Positions 21,043 to 33,900 of a stretch of 64,000 bases of DNA are shown piece by piece (the first letter of the stretch is position 1; each line of letters starts with the position of its first letter). The position numbers were made by a program, and so were the translations under genes. The notes beneath the pieces are model-generated. The model was given only the letters and a program-made list of their open reading frames with translations. It did no database searches and was not told the DNA's origin. The stretch comes from Cynocephalus volans (Eukaryota; Chordata; Mammalia; Dermoptera; Cynocephalidae): NCBI RefSeq assembly GCF_027409185.1, contig NC_084478.1, positions 83,745,624 through 83,809,623 on the forward strand, in the 5' to 3' direction.

Positions 21043-22944
21043 ATGCCACTGTCTTTTTCCTGATTCTATCCTTTATTTTCATTTGAGTCACAAAATGTTT
21101 GTTGAACATTCTCTCCATTACTAATCATTAGAGAATAATACTATTAGTGATAAAAGTAATAACAATAATAATAGTAATTGACTGAGCACTTACCATATCT
21201 TAGGAACTTTAAACATTTTCTCTAATCCTGTATTTTAGCTACAAAGTTTCATTAGCCCCATTTTCCACTTGAGAATTTTGAGATAAAAAAAATCTAGATC
21301 TTTAGAATTTCATTATGTAATGGGCCAAATGCTTAAACAAATGCTAAGATTGGAAATATACAGTAATAATTGCTAACACTTATTAAATACCCTCAATGTG
21401 CCAAGTACTGTTGTTCTACTTTCTTTCCAGAAAAGATCTCACTTATTTCTCATGAAACATTATGTGGTATCTATTTTTCTTTTTTCTTAAATGACCCATG
21501 ATAATTGCATATATTTATGGAGTACAATGTGATATTTAGGTACATTTAAAGTGTGCAGTGATCACATCAGGTTATTTGGCACATCCATCACCTCAACATT
21601 TGTCATCTGTTTGCATTTGGAATATTCAATATCCTCTCAACTATCTATTTGAAGTTATACAGTAATTTGTTGTTGACTGTAGTCTCCCTATATTGATATA
21701 GAACACTAGATCATATTGTTTCTTTCTCTGTATAATTTTGTATCCATTGGTCACCCTCTCCCTATCCCCTCTCTCCCCTCCCCTTACTAGTCTCTACTAA
21801 CCACTATTCCACTCTTTACTTCTATGAGATCAACATTTTCAGCTTCCACATGAGTGAGAACATGCAGTATTTCTCTTTCTGTGTCTGCCTTATTTCACTT
21901 AACATAATTTTCTCCAAGCTCATCCATGTTGCTACAAATGGCAGAATTTCATTCTTTTTTATGGCTGAGTAATATTCCACTGTCTTTATCCAATCATCCA
22001 TTGATGCACATTTAGGTTAGTTCCAAATCTTGGCTATTTTGAATAAAGCCATGATAAACGTGGGAGTGCAGGTATTCCTTCGACATGATGATTTCCTTTC
22101 CTTTGGATACATACCCAGTAGTGGGATTGCTGGATTGTATGATAGTTCTATCTGTAGTTCTTTGAGAAACCTCCATACCATTTTCCATAACGGCTGTAAT
22201 AATTTACGTTCCCATCAACAGTGCATAAGTTCCCCTTTTTCTGCATGCTCACCAGCATTTGTTACTTTTTTAGAAGATAGGCATTCGAACTGGTGTGAGA
22301 TTATATCTCACTGTAGTTTTGATTTGCATTTTTCTGATGATTAGTGATGTTAAGTATTTTTTCATGTACCCGTTGGCCATTTGTATATCTTCTTTTGAAA
22401 AATGTCTGTTCAGCTCATTTGCCCATTTTTTAGTCAATTATTAATATTTTGGATCTTAATCGATTGTCAGATGCATAGTTTGCAAACATTTTCTCCCATT
22501 CCACAGGTTGTCTCCTCGCTCTTGGTTATTTCCTTTGCTGTGCAGAAGCTTTTTAGTTTGATACAATCCTATTTGTTTATTTTTGCTCTTGTTGCCTGTG
22601 CTTTAGAAGTCTTATTCATAAAATCTTTGCCCAGTCCTATGTCCTGAAGCAGTTTCTCTGTTTTCTTCCAGAAGTTTTATAGTTTGGGGGTCTTACATTT
22701 AAGTCTTTAATCCATTTTGAATTGAATTTTGTATATATAGAAAAGAGTGTAGTTTCACTTTTCTGCATATGGATCTCCAGTTTTCCCAGCACCATTTATT
22801 AAAGAGACTATCCTTTCCCCGATGTGTGTTGTTGGCTCCTTCTTTGAAAATCAATTGGCTGTAGGTTTGTGGATTTATTTCTGAGTTATCTATTCTGTTC
22901 CATTGCTCTAAAATGTGTCTATTATTTGCTCATGCCACTGTCTT
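21043..22944 (-). mobile_element. 5'-truncated L1 with a 3'-transduced segment, flanked by a 13-bp TSD
   Basis: ATGCCACTGTCTT occurs at 21043-21055 and again at 22932-22944, and joining the outer sequences restores the hAT reading frame exactly. The insert (21056-22931) reads, on the minus strand, L1 ORF2 C-terminus and 3' UTR (22931 to about 21485), an A-rich stretch, then about 430 bp of non-L1 DNA with MIR pieces. That DNA ends with AAAATAAAGG, about 12 bases, and a short A run at the TSD. This is the layout of an L1 3' transduction using a downstream polyadenylation signal. Confidence 0.75.
21165..21480 (-). repeat. MIR fragments inside the transduced segment
   Basis: 21175-21290 (GACTGAGCACTTACCATATC, CCCCATTTTCCACTTGAGAA) and 21365-21470 (AACACTTATTAAATACCCTC, ATGTGCCAAGTACTGT) are MIR landmarks in complement order. 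They presumably belonged to the source locus from which the L1 carried them. Confidence 0.6.
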
Positions 22945-24353
22945 GACTAAGGGACCAGCAATTTTACCTACCACTGCTTGTGCACCATCACTGCAAATGT
23001 CAACACAGTTGTTCCAGAATATACCACGAGATTCAAAAAAGTTATTCAACACTGCATATTTCAGCAACTCTCGTGTTTGTTTCCAAGTGTTCATAGCAAC
23101 TTTAGCCACATTTATAGATTTTTCCATTTGTAAGGCAAAAATATAATTCTACAGATAAGTCATTCTTCATATTTGTAGCTACATATTTAATTAGATAGTT
23201 GTATCATTGAAAAATGGCAGTGTCATTATTTCTTTTACTGACTTTTCATTCAGCGAACATTCATTCAGCAACGTCAACTGTATAAGCCTTAATTAGTCTC
23301 TTAGTTACTGTGTGTGCTACTCCAATTTATGATAATTTACCCATAAGTTGCTTTGGTGGCTTTATTTCTAGTTTGTAAAGCTACAGCAAACAATTTTTTG
23401 GATTTAAACAGTTTTTCCCATCTATGTTTAAAATAGTCAATTCCTTTTTTTATAAATGCTGAGTGATTAACCTCAAAATAATGTTGCAATTTAACTGGCA
23501 CCATAATACTAACTGAAAATATTGTTACATAAAACATAGTAGGGTAAATTATTAACATCTATAAAGCTGAGAGAAAGATAGTTTTTATCATATTTTAATT
23601 TACAGCTTTGTCCAGTTTCTTTGGAGTATATTCCTCTCTTCCTTGAGTCAAAGAACTCTATTCTGATATGCCCATTTCAAGATGAAAATGATTTTCACTA
23701 TCTTTAGAGATGGTTGGTGCAGCTGCGGGTTGGGAAAGTGACTCTTCTAGTCTCCCTTTTGTAAGCCAATGACCCATCTGTAAATATAAGAAAAACTATT
23801 ATAAATATAACTTTGTTAGTATAAAACATTATTAAATTCTAAAATAAGTTTTAGACAAAATGTAAACATAGAAGTTTTTGAAAATTTTAAAAAATATTAC
23901 TGCAAAACAAGACAAATAAAGTATACTTACTTCTTGTGTCTCCATATAGTCATGAGGGAAACTCTAGAATTTTAAAATAGTGATTTAGTGGATAATAAAG
24001 AGGTTAAAAGATTATAGCAGGCATAACCATAGATAGGTAGTAAGAAAATAATAAATGTACTGAGAACAAACAGAATTGTTTACAAATATATGGATATATG
24101 AATATACCCATATTTATATCCTAAACCAACTACCATAGAAAATTCTTGAAAACACAAGAACATGCACATTAACTGTCAGCACAATGATGTCATCACATAT
24201 TATGTAGCCTCTGGAAAATGCCACCATATACTTGTGAGAGAACAAGAGTGAAAAAAGCAAATAACATCTTGGTATAATTATGGAAACTGTATTTACCTCA
24301 CAGACTCTGAAAGGGTCTCAGGATCCCCCCAGACTGCACTCTGAGAACCTCTG

Positions 24354-26789
24354 ATCTAGACTTCCCATTTCCTAATATGCCATGGAGTCCCTCAACTGAT
24401 CATTTCTACATGTTTTCTCAGAGGTAAAAATGAAGGAAAATTAGACTGGGCCACCTTCTAAAATTGCTTAGAAATCTCAGATAGGAAGGTGAATGATTAA
24501 CAGTATAATTATTCATCAGCCTCCCTAGGTTTACTCTTATGTCCCACTGGAGGTTGCTTCTGATTCAGTTAAAATTGGTGATATGACATCCCCAGCCTCT
24601 AATTAAAAGTGCACTATCAATGAGAGCAGTCACAGAAAAGCTAGCTTGTACGTTTTCTCCCCCAAAGTAACACATAGCTCCCAATCCTTCCCCTCCATTT
24701 CACCTGCCAAACCGGTTTCTAAAACAGAAAAATAATCTACAGAAATATTCCTGAATGCCACAATTAAAATTTCTATTCCTAATGACAGTGCATTGTAACT
24801 AACAAAAGCAATATCTATTGTGCAAACAATAGCAAAAGAAGTCTTTCTAAAAAGTCAAAGAACCATTCTTCCGTCATGAAGAAAAAAAGAAAACTTGGAA
24901 TTCAAGCATTACTACACAGAGACATTCATACATGTAACTTACCAGGATGTTAACACTAGTGTCTTTGGTCATTTATAAAACAAACAAGCAAAAAAAAAAA
25001 AAAAAAAAGTTCTTTCTGTTAACTGATAATGTGATTCTAAAACCCTGAGGAGAGGTTTGCCTTTCAGAAGAAACAATTATATTTTCTCTCCCAGGAATAG
25101 ATCAGTCCTCACATTAAAAAAACAAACAAACAAACAAACAAACAAAAAAACAAAAAAAAAACCTTATTAAGCTTTAATGGACTTTAACATATAACATCTA
25201 GTTTAAATTTCTAACATTGAAAGGAAAAGCTTAGAAATCAACTCATAAAAGTCTCTGCTGTAGAGTAAAATTGCCTAAAATACCTGAGAGATGAATGTCA
25301 GTCTAATTCTTTAAAATCTCCAGGGACAGAGATTCTACCACCTTCTTCAAAACATCATTTTAGAGTTTAATATTATTGGTTTATATGAGTGAAAACTGCC
25401 ATGATACATGAGAAATAAAAAAGTCTCAAAGTGTGATTAATGCTTTCATGTTTACCATTCATTGATATTTGGACGCAATTACACTGCTGCATGTTGATGT
25501 TTATGAGCATGACTCTTTTTCTATGGGTAAGGAAGTATGTAGTTAGTTTTATGAAAGTATATTACTGCTTTATGAGATAGCATTATTGTTACCTTCTTTG
25601 ATTAATATTTCTTACTTTGTTGATATACTGTGATATGCATTGCTCTTCTTCAGGTTTCTTGTGCTAGCCTAATAGCTTTTAAATAGAAGTAAGTTAATTG
25701 TTCCTAACTGGTAAGGAGCCATGAGACATATAGCAATTATTCATTAATGACTCCAAAGTTTTTCCAAAGGGTAAAAATCCTCTTAAATGCAAAAGCATTG
25801 CTGCCAATCCACAAGCAGGGCATAGGCCAAAAGGAAAGAATGAGAATGTAAAATCTTTGAGGATCTGCTCTTTATCAGTTTTATACCTCAAGATGTAATT
25901 TGCATAGTGTTCAAAAATATTTATTGAATGAAAGAACTGATTATATCTGTATATCAGTTTATTCCTGATTCACAATATTGGTGAAAACAAATATATTGTA
26001 CTCTCAGTGGTTTTAATTCTTTTCATAATTTAATTTTGTTGCTCTGGCTCCTAATTTGCTAAGCACTGCTGGGACACCTCCCCCTGACTCCCGGAATGAA
26101 ACTCCACAGGCTTGGTTAGCGAAGCTGTATTCAAACCTGAACATAGAAGAGGACAATTAGAATTAATTAGACTAATTGGCAAGTGTAAGTCTTTTTATAA
26201 ATTTCTTATCCTCCACAAATACATAGTGTTTATATGAACACTATGTGTGATGAATCCTTATTGTAATTCTTGGACATGACATTAAGACCCTATGAATCCA
26301 AATATGAAGTAGTTCCCATATGGCCTTAGTAAGAGAAGTTGTGAAAACAGATTTTAACTAACATCTGGAAGGCCAGGATTTTTGTTTTGTTTTTAGCTTT
26401 ATTGTCCTAGGACAGCTAAGTTGTATAGACTAGTGCTTGGATCAAGATATTAAAAGTAATAAAGCACAACAGAAAACATTAGATCACCCATTTCAACTGA
26501 TGGTCTCTTAACCTAGTCATTATGTAACCTAATTAGCTTTGCAGTATGATGCACTCTGAATCAACTGAAAACAGAATCCTCAAATGGTTTCTACTCATAC
26601 ACATCTTTGAAAATTTTCACCCATTAGGCATGGGTTCTTCACTCTCCCTGGGTTCTTCAGATACGCAGCCAGGGTTGAAGAAGTTGAGAACCACTCTTTG
26701 ACTCCCACAAAACTGAAGATCCATAGGTTAGTTGAGATTCAGAGTGAATTCTAGCTCTGCTTTGTGCTGGTTGACTGACTCTGGACTTG
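24354..26789. other. Mostly unique intergenic sequence
   Basis: About 2.4 kb with A-rich runs at 24993-25008 and an (AAAC)n tract at 25117-25160. I recognise no gene or dated repeat; open frames are short and on both strands. Confidence 0.5.
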
Positions 26790-27030
26790 TGGCTCAACCA
26801 TTCTAGGCGTCCGTTTCATCATTGTTCTGGAGGCTAGAAGTCCAAAGTCAAGGTGTTGACAGGGGTATGGTTTCTCTGAAGCCTCTAGGAGGGAGATCTT
26901 TTCTCCTCTCTTCCAGCTTCTGTCAGGCTTGGGCATTCCTTGGCTTGTGAATGCATCACCCCAATCTCTGCCTCCATCATCACATGGCTGTCATTTCTCT
27001 GTGTCTGTCCTCACGTTTTCACATTTCCTC
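26790..27030 (+). repeat. Second copy of the unnamed old repeat
   Basis: GTTCTGGAGGCTAGAAGTCC, CAAGGTGTTGACAGGG, TCCTTGGCTTGTGAATGCAT and TGTCTGTCCTCACGTTTTCA follow the internal order of the repeat at 12285-12955. Confidence 0.45.
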
Positions 27031-27547
27031 CCCATGGTATTTATTGAGTGAGCGCTATTACTACAAAATCTTTCACACAAACCCTAGTTACCAGGATCTG
27101 AAAACTTTTCATAGTTAACTAGGAAGAGTTTATTGGAAATCTCTACCATATCTGTGTTAGAGCTGGTCAATACAATTAGTATGGAGCTTAACTTGTGCAA
27201 GTACTTTTAAGAGACAAATGTTAATCATCACTTCTTAGAACATTAACTATAATTTCAAACATTAAATTAGAATTGCTAAACAAATGGATGCAGAGACCAC
27301 ACAAAGAAGTTGTATTCTGTGCTAGAGGGTAAATGATACATTAATGCATTTCACATGATCTTAAAATATGAAGAGGAGTGTGTAATACCTCTGAGATTTT
27401 AGAGAGGGCACAGCAATTTGAAATTAATGTAGTAAAGGCTTCACTTGAATATATTATTATATTTTTCATTTTTTTCTTTTTCCTAAACATAGACCATGAG
27501 AAATGGCAGGACCTTAGGGAAACCAAAGTCCCGCACCAAGATATCAA

Positions 27548-28170
<623 letters not shown>

Positions 28171-29739
28171 AAATATCAGCTTTGAAAAAAAATTATGTAT
28201 CGGTTTTGAAAAGGACATTCATCAACAAATCTAGAAAGCTGTTCCTTTCGTTCTCTTTTGAGTGCTTAACCACAAGAATTCTACTACATTTGGAACAAAA
28301 TGGTTACATCTGCTTAAGAAAGAAAGACTACCAGAGTTTTACTAGGAGGGGAAGTTGGCTGGGAAACCAGCTGGTTCAACCAGAGTTCACTTAGTCAATT
28401 CCTATTTATTCCATAGGTGAAAATTTGATTCACAGATTATCAACGCCTAAACTTTCTTCTTCCTCTGGATTTTAGACCTTTGTTAATTTTGCTGCTCCTG
28501 CTCTACCAATGGGCTGAACTAGGATAGAAGAGTAGTAATCAATTTTCATATGTTAATGTGATTAGTAGAAAGAGTGAAATGGGATTTAATAATTATTTAT
28601 GGATTTCATATATTTCCGAGAATTCCTGACCACCATGAAGTCAGCTGATAGTTTACTCTTTTAGTGCTAGTTATGTACTGCTGTATAAATGAGATGTTGC
28701 ATTAAAAGAAAAATAAACAGAAGGAAAGAAACGTATGGCCAGAAAACTTACAAGCTAAATTAAGAAAGACAAACATGAGAAAAATTAGAAACTTTAAGGA
28801 CTATGAAGTATTTAGAGGCATTATGTAGTTAGATGGCTTTTCTACAGAAAGGAGATCAGAATATGTTCTGAGAATAAAGTATTAGATGAAGATAGGAAAA
28901 TTACCTTCAGAGACTAACTTCAGTTAGGGAAAAAGAGGGGGAGAAACCAGGCTTCTAACATATTCATAGTACAAAGATCTTCAGTGTTACACAGAAGTTA
29001 ATATTTAGTGGCATTATATAGGTTCATTTACAATAGACAAATATGAATCAGCTGTCTAGGTTGTAATAACCTGATACCAGTTAAGTGGTACTTTGGAATA
29101 CCTTACATGTCTCTACTTTTTAAAGGGTCTAAGACTAAGGGTGACAGCAGTGGGGGATGCTATCTTAGTATGACACCTGAAGCTTTCACAAGGTTCAACA
29201 TGTTAAAAAAAAAAAAAAAAAAGCAGGAACACATTATTTTTCTTTTATTAACTGAAAGCCCAACATGTTTTCTCATTAAATCCTCTTCTGGATACAATAA
29301 AGTCAGAAATGATTACAACCCACGGCCTTTTTAACTGCTGAAGATGGTAGTTGCCATGTTCAGGAGAAATGCTTTGAATGAATGAACAAGAATCATACTT
29401 TTTTATATCATCTGGGAGGGGTAAAATGGCCTAACTTTGGCTTAAAGAATTAATGACCTTGCCAAACCAAATTGCTACTGTTAGTGTATAAATTAACAGC
29501 ATCTACTCTGTGTATTTCCTAGTTTCTGACATACTTGTCTATTATTAATTCCATAATTCAATTCACACTGAACATTTCTTCCTTTATTAGCTGCATTAAT
29601 TGGTGTCAACTCAGAAAAGTGCATGTAAGGGCATACCTCTGCTTCTTAAAACGATGTGAAAGGATAGAGACAGCACAAAATTGGGCCTTTCCTTCCTCAT
29701 TGACTAGAAAACAATTAGTCCTTTCATATGCATAGTACA
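28171..29739. other. Unassigned intergenic sequence
   Basis: About 1.6 kb, AT-rich, with an 18-base A run near 29205-29222. No gene or repeat recognised. Confidence 0.45.
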
Positions 29740-29935
29740 GCACAATTTGCAAGTAATCTCATATTCATTATCTCATTTAAACTTCACTAGAATTCTGTGA
29801 AAAAGGATTTATTATCTCCACGTTGCAGATGAGGGAATTGAGGCTAGGTCAGCTTAAGGGACTAGACCAACATTACACAGTCAGCCAGTAGACCAGCTAG
29901 AGTTCTAAGACAGATCTCCGGATCACAAATTCATT
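29740..29935 (-). repeat. MIR, reverse orientation
   Basis: ATTATCTCATTTAAACTTCA, TTGCAGATGAGGGAATTGAG and TACACAGTCAGCCAGTAGAC in MIR complement order. Confidence 0.7.
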
Positions 29936-30289
29936 TGCTTTTTTATACATGTGCTTGCTGGTTGTCTGGACTTGTTCTGTTCTGGCTTTAAAAAAATTCT
30001 ACTATTTATGTCACATTGTACTATACATTCCCTGAGAAATACTATATTCATTTCTTAAATATGTACCCTAAAAGCCTAAAACATAATGCTATATACCCTG
30101 ATACTACTAACTCAATATACATTAATTTCTGACTCAGTAGAAGGTAACCAAAAAGACAAATAAAGTCAATTATGTATTTCAATTGCCTGAGTAGATTGAA
30201 AGAGATAATAAATCCAAATTAGAGGAAAATATAATCAGATTACTGGGACAAAGCAGTTCCCTAATCTGACTGCTTAAACATGGCATAGT

Positions 30290-30415
30290 GAAAAGGAGGA
30301 CTAAACTGAGTTCTAGTCCTAGCTTTGCCACTGATCAACTTTGTGAACTTGGCTGAGGTAGACATATCCCCTATATGGACCTCAATTTGCTAAACAGAGA
30401 AATGAGGGAACTGGA
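30290..30415 (+). repeat. MIR
   Basis: GTTCTAGTCCTAGCTTTGCC, AACTTTGTGAACTTGG and CTCAATTTGCTAAACAGAGA follow MIR order in forward orientation. Confidence 0.65.
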
Positions 30416-30419
30416 ATCG

Positions 30420-30640
30420 ACCAGAAGTTGGCAAAATCTTACTGGCATCTGAAGCTGCTTTTATAAATAAGTTTTATCCAAACACAGCCACTCTCACTTG
30501 TTTATGTACTGTCTATGGCTGCATTTTCAATACAACGGCACAGTCAAGTAGTTGTGATAAAGACTATCTGGCCAATAAAGTCTCAACATTGACTATCTGG
30601 ATCTTTACTGAAAAAGTTTGCTGATTCCAGAACTAAACCA
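30420..30640 (-). mobile_element. Non-autonomous hAT-type element
   Basis: The complement starts at a GGAATCAGCAAACTTTTTC-type end and contains GGCCAGATAGTCTTTATC, CAATACAGTACATAAACAA and TGTTTGGATAAAACTTATTT. This is the pattern of a widespread mammalian hAT MITE whose ends read GGTTGGCAAACTTTTTCTG. Exact name not assigned. Confidence 0.6.
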
Positions 30641-30949
30641 TCTCAGATTTCTTCCAACTCTGATAATCCATACAACTATGAAATTATTACAGTCTTCACA
30701 ATTGCATCTTCTAATTTATACTACCTGGCATCTAATACTACTAGTGGAAGGGCTTGTTCTTCATTTTTCTTGACTACGGTTAAGAGCAGCATTTGTAAAG
30801 CTTTTTTTTTTTTTTTTAAATAATCATTAAAAATATTTTAAACATGGTAAATGAACCTTTGAAAATAGCAGTTGGAGACTCCTATAATTAAAATCAGAAG
30901 AAAAACTGCTTGAGGACACCAAAATCTTACTTCAATAGCATGACTTCTT

Positions 30950-33900
30950 GGAATACAGATATAAAATAGCAACATACAACGATATCAGGATATGTACAAA
31001 ACACATTTTGTATCATAAACCACAGTCTACAAGTCAATATACTTACCCCGTACCTATTAGCAGCAACTCCCCATTCCCACTCAACACACTCCCACCTACC
31101 CCCAGCCCTAGGCAACCACTAATCTACCTTCTGCCTTTATTGATTTGCATGTTTTGGAATGAAAGCATACAATAATGTGGACTTTTGTGACTGGCTTCTG
31201 TGACTTAGCATAATGTTTACAATGTTAATCAATGCTGTAGCATATATTAGCACGTCATTCTTTTCTGTCAAATGATATTCCATGGTATATAGATACATGA
31301 TTTTATTTATCCATTTATCAGTTAGTGAACACTTGGGTTGTTTATAATTTTGGGCTATTATGAATGATGTTACTATGAGTGTTATGTGTAAGTTTTTGTG
31401 TGGACATGTTTTCAGTTGCCCTGGGTATATTCCTAGGAATGGAACTTCTGGGTCATATAGTAAGTCTATGTTTAATTTTTTGAGGAGCAGTCAGACTGTT
31501 TTCCAAAGCAACTGTACCACCTTACATTCCCACCAACAATGTACGAGGGTTCCAATTTCTCCACATTCTTGACAATATTCTTATTATCTGTCTTTTTGAT
31601 TATAGCGATCCTAGTGTGAAATGGTATTTCACCATGGTTTTGATTTGCATTTCCCTAATGGCAAATGATGTTGAGTATCTTTTCATGTGCTCATTGGCCA
31701 TTTGCATATCCTCTTTGAAGAATTTCTATTAGATCTTCCTATTTTATAAATTGGGTTATTGGATATTTTTATTGAGTTGCAATTATATTTATATATTCTT
31801 TATATATTCTGGATATAGTCCCGTATCAGATGTATGATTTGCAAATACTTTCTCCCATTCTAAGGGTTGTTCTTTCATTTTCTCGATGGTATCATTTGAA
31901 GCACAAACAATGCTAATTTTGATGACATTCAATTTATTTTCTCTTGTGTTGCTTGTGCTGTTGGTTGTCACATCCAAGGAACCATTGCTTAACCCAAGGT
32001 CATGAAGATTTACTCTTATGTTTTCTATTAGCTCATACATTTAGATTTATAATCTACTTTAATTTTTATGTATGGTGTGAAGGAGACCATCTTCATTCTT
32101 TTGCACGTGGATATACAGTTGTCCTAGCACCCTTTGTTGAAGAATCTTCTTGCCTCATTGAATGATCTTGGCATCCTTGTCAGAAATCAACTCACCATAC
32201 ATGTAAATGCTTATTTTAGGACTCTCAGTTCTATTCCACTGATGTATATTTCTATCCTTATGCCAGTACCACATACACCTTGATTACTGTATCTTTATGG
32301 TAAGTTTTGAATTGGGAAATGAGAGTCCTCCAACTTTGTTTTTATTCCCTAATTGCCCTGGCTAGAACTTTACAATATTGAATAGAAATGGTAAGAGCAA
32401 ACATTCTTGTCAGCATTTAGTCTTTCACCATTGAGCATGTTAATGATGGGTTTTTCAGAGATAACCTTTATCAGGTTGAGAGTTTCCTTCTATGCCTAGT
32501 TTATTAAGCATTTTTTTTTTATCAAGAAAGTGTGTTGCATTTTGTCAAATTCTTTCTCTGCATTTATTGAAATGATCATATGGTTTTTGTCCTTTATTCT
32601 ATTAATGTGGTATATTACATTGATTGATTTTTGGATGTTAAACTAATCTTGCATTTCTCAGGTAAATCCCACCTGGTCATGCTGTACAATCCCTTTTAAA
32701 TGTTGTTGTATTCAGTTTGGTAGTATTTTGTTGAGAATTTCTACATCCATATACATAAAAGATGTTGCTCTGTGGTTTTCTTGTGATGTCTTTGGTTGTG
32801 GTATCAGGATAATACCGGCCTCATAGAATGAACTGTGAAGAGTTCCTTCCTCTTCTATTTTTTGGAATAGTTTGTGAAGTATTGGTATTAATGCTTCTTC
32901 AAATGTTTGGTAGAATTCAGTGGTAAAGCCATCTAGGCCTGAGTTGCTCTTTGTGGGTAGTTTTTATTAGTAATTTAGTCTCTTTACTTGTTATAGATCT
33001 TATTCGAATTGGCTATTTCTTCCTGAGTCAGTTTTGGTGTATGAATTTGGTGTATGAATTTTCTGTGTGTGAACTTGTCCATTTCACCTAAATTATCTAA
33101 TTTATTGGCATACAGTTATTCATACTATTCCTTTACAATCGTTTTACTTATGTGAGACTGGTAGTGACGTTCCCTCTTTGATTCTTTTAGTAATTCAAGT
33201 CTTCACTACTTTGTTACTAATCAGCCTAGTTAAAAGGCTTGACAATTTTATCTTTCAAAAAAACTAACTCATGGTTTTATTAATTTTCTCTACTGATTTT
33301 CTATTCTCTACTTCAAAAACTTATGCTCTAAATTTTTATTTATTTTCTTCCACTTGCTTTGAGTTTAATTTGCTCCTCTTCTAGTTTCTTAAGGTGAAAG
33401 GTTAGGTTATTGATTTGAGATATTCTTTCTTTTTAAATATAGGCATTTACTATCAACTTCCATCTAGTGACAGCATTGGCTACATTCCATGTTTTTGTTT
33501 TATATTCATTTTCGTCAGTCTCTGAGTATTTTCTAATTTCCCATGTGATTTCTTCTTTGACCTATATTTAAAGTATGTTGTTTAATTTCCATGTATTTCT
33601 GAAGTCTCCAAGTTTCCCTCTGTTACTGATTTCTAATTTCATTCTTATTATGGTCAGAGAACATTCTTTGTATAATTTCAATTATTTTAAATTTATTGAG
33701 GCTTGTTTTATGGCTTACCATATGGTCTACACTGAAGAATGTTCCACGTGCACTTAAGAATGTGTATTCTACTGGTTTTGGGTGGTGTTCTATAGATGTC
33801 TGTTAGGTCTAGTTGATGCATAGCATTGTTCAAGGCTTCTGTTTCCTTGTTGATCTTCTGCCTAGTTGTTCTACCCATTACTGAAAGTGGGACCTTGAAA

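Larger units (their letters stand above)
20600..23760 (-). pseudogene. hAT transposase pseudogene (BED finger), interrupted by L1
   Basis: On the minus strand, 23558-23337 encodes a BED-finger-like stretch VKLQHYFEVNHSAF followed by a KSKKLFAVALQ region. 23127-22932 encodes NNCVDICSDGAQAVVGKIAG, typical of the catalytic core of Charlie/ZBED-type hAT transposases. The protein sentence resumes in the same frame at 21055 as KTVASNCITSHRILHHHVL once the insertion is removed. 20780-20600 carries a diverged continuation with several stops. The gene is broken by stops and by the L1, so it cannot make transposase. I infer an old DNA transposon, not a domesticated host gene. Confidence 0.75.
19828..24353 (-). 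mobile_element. Autonomous-type hAT DNA transposon (Charlie/ZBED-like), decayed
   Basis: Bounded by imperfect terminal inverted repeats: minus-strand start CAGAGGTTCTCAGAG (complement of 24339-24353), and left end CAGAACATTTCTCA from 19828. A decayed transposase frame lies between (see next entry). The total of 4.5 kb shrinks to about 2.65 kb when the 1.9-kb L1 insertion is taken out, normal for this group. The flanking 8-mers (TATATATA and ATCTAGAC) do not match, so the edges are provisional. Confidence 0.65.

Noticed and set aside
25108-25160. Possible CRISPR-like or designed tandem array
   Set aside because: It is a simple (AAAC)n repeat.
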